Assembly (NCBI GenBank): GCA_938075455.1
Contig: CALJHN010000002.1
Location: forward strand, 56,001-120,000
Length of the DNA: 64,000 nucleotides
Origin: an uncultured Flavobacteriales bacterium
GTDB taxonomy: Bacteria; Bacteroidota; Bacteroidia; Flavobacteriales_D; Parvicellaceae
Direction: 5' to 3'
Both the position numbers and the translations under genes were made by a program. This document shows, piece by piece, positions 60,815-64,000 of this stretch. The notes beneath the pieces are model-generated. The model was given only the letters and a program-made list of their open reading frames with translations, searched no databases and was not told where the DNA came from. Positions within the stretch are counted from its first letter, which is position 1. Each line of letters starts with the position of its first letter.

Positions 60815-63631
60815 TTACTTACTTAAGTATAAGTTTCTTTCAGAATATATCTTTCTAAAGAAGGGATCCTTCAAGTCTTTGATAAATCTTATTGCTTCTC
60901 CAGTTGATTTCATTTCAGGACCTAATTCTTTATTTACATTTGGGAATTTGTCGAATGAAAAAACTGGAATTTTTATAGCATAACCATTTTTTTCTGGTTT
61001 AAAATCAAAGTCTTTTATTTTCTTTTTACCCAGCATTACTTTGGTAGCATAATTTACATATGGTTCTTTATATGCTTTTGCAATAAATGGAACTGTTCTT
61101 GAAGCTCTAGGATTAGCTTCAATAATAAAAACAGTATCATTTTTAATAGCAAACTGTATATTTATTAATCCAACTGTTTTTAATGCTCTTGCTATTGTAT
61201 GGGTATATTCCTCAATTTGTTGAATAATAAAATCACCTAAATTATAAGGTGGTAAAAGAGCATAAGAGTCGCCTGAATGTATCCCGGCAGGCTCAATATG
61301 TTGCATGATACCAATAATTTTAACATCTTCACCATCACAAATAGCATCTGCTTCTGCCTCAATAGCTCCATCTAAAAAATGATCTAGTAGAATTTGATTG
61401 TCTGGCATATCCTTGAGTATGTCGACCACATGATGCTCTAAGTCTTCTTCGTTAATGACAATCTTCATCTTCATTCCACCTAAAACATAACTAGGTCTAA
61501 CAAGCAAAGGAAAGCCCAAATCTTTGGAGAGCTCTATGGCTTGTTCAGCAGACTCAACAACTCCAAATTTTGGATAAGGAATATTATTTTCTTTTAAAAG
61601 GTTAGAAAAACTCCCTCTATCTTCGGCCAAATCAAGTGCTTCGAAAGAAGTTCCAAGAACTTTTATCCCATACCTAGATAATTTTTCAGCAAGTTTTAAA
61701 GCTGTTTGTCCACCTAGTTGAACAATAACCCCAACTGGTTTTTCATGAAGAATTATATCGTAAATATGTTCCCAAAAAACAGGTTCAAAATAAAGTTTAT
61801 CAGCAGTATCGAAATCTGTCGAAACAGTTTCTGGATTACAATTTATCATAATAGTCTCATAGCCGCATTCTTTTGCAGCTAATACACCATGAACACAACA
61901 ATAATCAAATTCTATTCCTTGACCAATTCTATTAGGACCAGATCCAAGAACTATTACTTTAGGTTTATTGGAAATGATAGATTCGTTTTCTTGTTCAAAA
62001 GTTGAATAAAAATATGGTGTTTCAGCTCTGAATTCGGCAGCACAAGTATCTACTAATTTGTAAACTCTTTTAATACCTAAATCATGTCTTTTCTTAAAAA
62101 CTTCACTTTCTAAACACCCTAGTAAATGACCTAATTGTCTATCTGCATAACCTTTCTGTTTCGCTTCAAATAATAATTCTTTAGGTAAATTATTAATGTC
62201 AAATGCTTCTATCTTATCTTCAATATCTAATAATTCTTGAATTTGTCTTAAAAACCAATCATCAATTCTTGTTTTTTCTTGAATCTTTTTAAAGGGTATT
62301 CCTAACTTAATTGCATCATAAATATGAAATAACCTGTTCCAACTTGGAAACTCTAAGCTTTTCAATATTTCATTTTGATTTTTTATTTCTTTTCCATCTG
62401 CACCAAGACCATTTCTATTTATTTCTAAAGATTGACAAGCTTTTTGTAAAGCTTCTTGAAAAGACCTTCCTATACCCATCACTTCCCCAACAGATTTCAT
62501 TTGAAGACCTAACTTCCTATCAGAGCCCTTAAACTTATTAAAGTTCCATCTTGGAATTTTAACAATTACATAATCCAAAGTAGGCTCAAAAAAAGCAGAT
62601 GTTGATTTAGTAATTTGATTATCTAGTTCATCTAATGAATATCCAATGGCAAGTTTTGCAGCTATTTTTGCAATTGGATATCCTGTAGCCTTAGAAGCTA
62701 ATGCAGATGATCGACTAACTCTAGGGTTTATTTCAATAGCAATAATATCTTCATTCTCATCATCACTAACAGCAAATTGAACATTACATCCACCAGCAAA
62801 ATCTCCAATAGCTCTCATCATTTTAATAGCCATATCTCTCATTTTCTGATACGTTTTATCGCTTAATGTCATAGCTGGTGCAACGGTTATAGAATCACCA
62901 GTATGAATTCCCATAGGATCCATATTTTCAATGGAACAAATTATTGTTACATTGTCATTTTTGTCTCTTAATAATTCTAACTCAAACTCTTTCCATCCTA
63001 TTACTGCCTTGTCAATCATTACTTCATGAATTGGTGAAGCATGAAGTCCTCTATTCAATAAAGAGTCAAAATCTTTTTCACTATGAACAAATGAAGCTCC
63101 AGAACCACCAAGTGTGTAGGAAGGTCTAATACATAAAGGAAATCCAAATTTTTGAGCAATTTCTTTCCCTTGTAAAAATGATTTGGCAATTAATTGTGGA
63201 GCCATGGAAACATTGATGTCATTCATCAATTTTCTAAAAGCTTGTCTATTTTCAGTTATTTCAATTGCATCAATATCAACTCCAATTATTTTTACATTGT
63301 ATTCGTCCCACAAACCAACTTCGTCACATTTAATACATAAATTTAAAGCAGTTTGACCACCCATTGTAGGTAGAACAGCATCTATATTATGAGAATTAAG
63401 AATTTTTTCTATTGATTCTATTTCAAGTGGAAGTAAATAGATATTATCTGCAACTACTTTATCAGTCATTATTGTAGCAGGATTAGAATTTATTAAGGTA
63501 ACCTCAATACCTTCTTCTCTTAATGACCTAGAAGCTTGAGAACCAGAATAATCGAACTCACATGCTTGACCAATTACTATAGGTCCACTACCAATGATAA
63601 GAACAGATCTAATCGATTTATCTTTTGACAT
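60815..63631 (-). CDS. carB: Carbamoyl-phosphate synthase large subunit, no C-terminal regulatory domain
   Basis: CarB uses two ATP, bicarbonate and ammonia from CarA to make carbamoyl phosphate for pyrimidines and arginine. The ATG at 63631 opens MSKDKSIRSVLIIGSGPIVIGQACEFDYSG; upstream in-frame Met codons add no conserved sequence. The two ATP-grasp halves are both complete (SYTLGGSGASFV and EINPRVSRSSALASKATGYP, then SYVLGGMKMKIV and EANPRASRTVPFIAKA). It ends after EMKSTGEAIRFIKDLKDPF, at about 939 residues, so the MGS-like allosteric domain of E. coli CarB (to 1073) is missing; I believe this is usual in Bacteroidota. carA is not in the window. Confidence 0.96.
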   Translation of the reverse strand: MSKDKSIRSVLIIGSGPIVIGQACEFDYSGSQASRSLREEGIEVTLINSNPATIMTDKVVADNIYLLPLEIESIEKILNSHNIDAVLPTMGGQTALNLCIKCDEVGLWDEYNVKIIGVDIDAIEITENRQAFRKLMNDINVSMAPQLIAKSFLQGKEIAQKFGFPLCIRPSYTLGGSGASFVHSEKDFDSLLNRGLHASPIHEVMIDKAVIGWKEFELELLRDKNDNVTIICSIENMDPMGIHTGDSITVAPAMTLSDKTYQKMRDMAIKMMRAIGDFAGGCNVQFAVSDDENEDIIAIEINPRVSRSSALASKATGYPIAKIAAKLAIGYSLDELDNQITKSTSAFFEPTLDYVIVKIPRWNFNKFKGSDRKLGLQMKSVGEVMGIGRSFQEALQKACQSLEINRNGLGADGKEIKNQNEILKSLEFPSWNRLFHIYDAIKLGIPFKKIQEKTRIDDWFLRQIQELLDIEDKIEAFDINNLPKELLFEAKQKGYADRQLGHLLGCLESEVFKKRHDLGIKRVYKLVDTCAAEFRAETPYFYSTFEQENESIISNKPKVIVLGSGPNRIGQGIEFDYCCVHGVLAAKECGYETIMINCNPETVSTDFDTADKLYFEPVFWEHIYDIILHEKPVGVIVQLGGQTALKLAEKLSRYGIKVLGTSFEALDLAEDRGSFSNLLKENNIPYPKFGVVESAEQAIELSKDLGFPLLVRPSYVLGGMKMKIVINEEDLEHHVVDILKDMPDNQILLDHFLDGAIEAEADAICDGEDVKIIGIMQHIEPAGIHSGDSYALLPPYNLGDFIIQQIEEYTHTIARALKTVGLINIQFAIKNDTVFIIEANPRASRTVPFIAKAYKEPYVNYATKVMLGKKKIKDFDFKPEKNGYAIKIPVFSFDKFPNVNKELGPEMKSTGEAIRFIKDLKDPFFRKIYSERNLYLSK

Positions 63632-63697
63632 ATTTAAAACTTTGAGGACGAAAATAAGTAAAAGAAGGTCAAAATATTCATGTTGTTGAAAAAAAGA

Positions 63698-63726
63698 CAA
63701 AAAAAAACCTCCAGAAGGAGGTTTTA
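63698..63726 (-). terminator. Terminator of the rRNA operon
   Basis: On the minus strand, a nine-pair stem (AAAACCTCC with GGAGGTTTT, loop of four) is followed by a long T run. It begins a few bases after the 5S gene and precedes carB. Confidence 0.85.
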
Positions 63727-63730
63727 AAAA

Positions 63731-63840
<110 letters not shown>

Positions 63841-63902
63841 GCATTAAATATTTTAGTATTTCTAAATAATAATCATAAAGTACAAAACAAATTGTAATTA
63901 TT

Positions 63903-64000
63903 AAAAGCTTACAGGTAATTAGTACTACTCGGCTTTGCCATCACTGACTTTACACCTGTAGCCTATCAACGTTATCGTCTTTAACGACCTTTAAAAGAGA
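63903..64000 (-). rRNA. rrl: 23S ribosomal RNA, 3' end only
   Basis: On the minus strand the last bases of the window read as the 3' tail of 23S rRNA: ATAACGTTGATAGGCTACAGG, then TGATGGCAAAGCCGAGTAGT, then ACTAATTACCTGTAAGCTTTT. The gene enters from the right edge and the 3' end is placed near 63903. About 62 AT-rich bases separate it from 5S. 16S lies beyond the window. Confidence 0.88.

Overview
This window is AT-rich core chromosome from a Bacteroidota bacterium, most likely a marine-type member of Flavobacteriales. The evidence is a type IX secretion (T9SS) sorting domain on a large beta-propeller protein, TTG-N18-20-TAnnTTTG promoters, short divergent and overlapping gene spacing, TlpA-like lipoprotein, PD40, DUF1573, DUF3108, DUF4197 and SiaB-like (DUF6272) families, and a carbamoyl-phosphate synthase large subunit without the C-terminal regulatory domain. 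No phage, insertion sequence, CRISPR array or integration scar was seen. Genus cannot be decided from this sequence alone.

Layout. Bases 1-3.8 kb hold a truncated chalcone-isomerase-like gene, rsmE, purB and a TPR/PD40 protein. From 3.8 to 7.5 kb lies the most unusual cluster: a beta-helix lipoprotein, a VTC-type polyphosphate polymerase domain protein, a DUF4956 membrane protein and an inorganic pyrophosphatase made as a lipoprotein. A tandem pair of secreted, barrel-like paralogues follows (7.5-10 kb). From 10 to 16 kb come cinA, a DUF4197 protein, a nucleoside phosphorylase, a SirB1-like protein, an orphan SiaB-like kinase and a GH109-like oxidoreductase/glycosidase. From 16 to 28.5 kb, mostly on the minus strand, are acnB, a YjjG-like phosphatase, upp, a polysaccharide deacetylase with wecB, an L,D-transpeptidase, tRNA-Glu with rpsT, proS, a zinc-ribbon-family protein and a Nif3-family protein.

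A tight plus-strand operon (28.5-36.8 kb) reads lpxK, punA, gatB, a TlpA-like lipoprotein, an M1 peptidase and lpxH. Two lipid A genes therefore bracket the run, and lpxH seems to start at an ATA codon overlapping the previous stop. The minus strand then carries gap, the T9SS cargo protein, lipA, a barrel-like protein and a 58-residue lipoprotein too short for most gene callers. ung with an Omp85-like protein, ahcY, lptG with tgt, and a plus-strand run (glycosyltransferase, ECF sigma factor, rsmG, C-terminal processing protease, DUF1573, DUF3108) fill 43-55.5 kb. The window closes on the minus strand with proline dehydrogenase, a glycosyltransferase, a YfhO-like protein, carB, and the 3' end of an rRNA operon (5S and the tail of 23S).

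The points most worth a second look are the polyphosphate/pyrophosphate cluster, the loss of all metal-ligand cysteines in two separate zinc-family proteins (Tgt and the zinc-ribbon protein), the apparent ATA start of lpxH, the orphan SiaB-like kinase, and the terminator sitting inside the only room available for a gap promoter.
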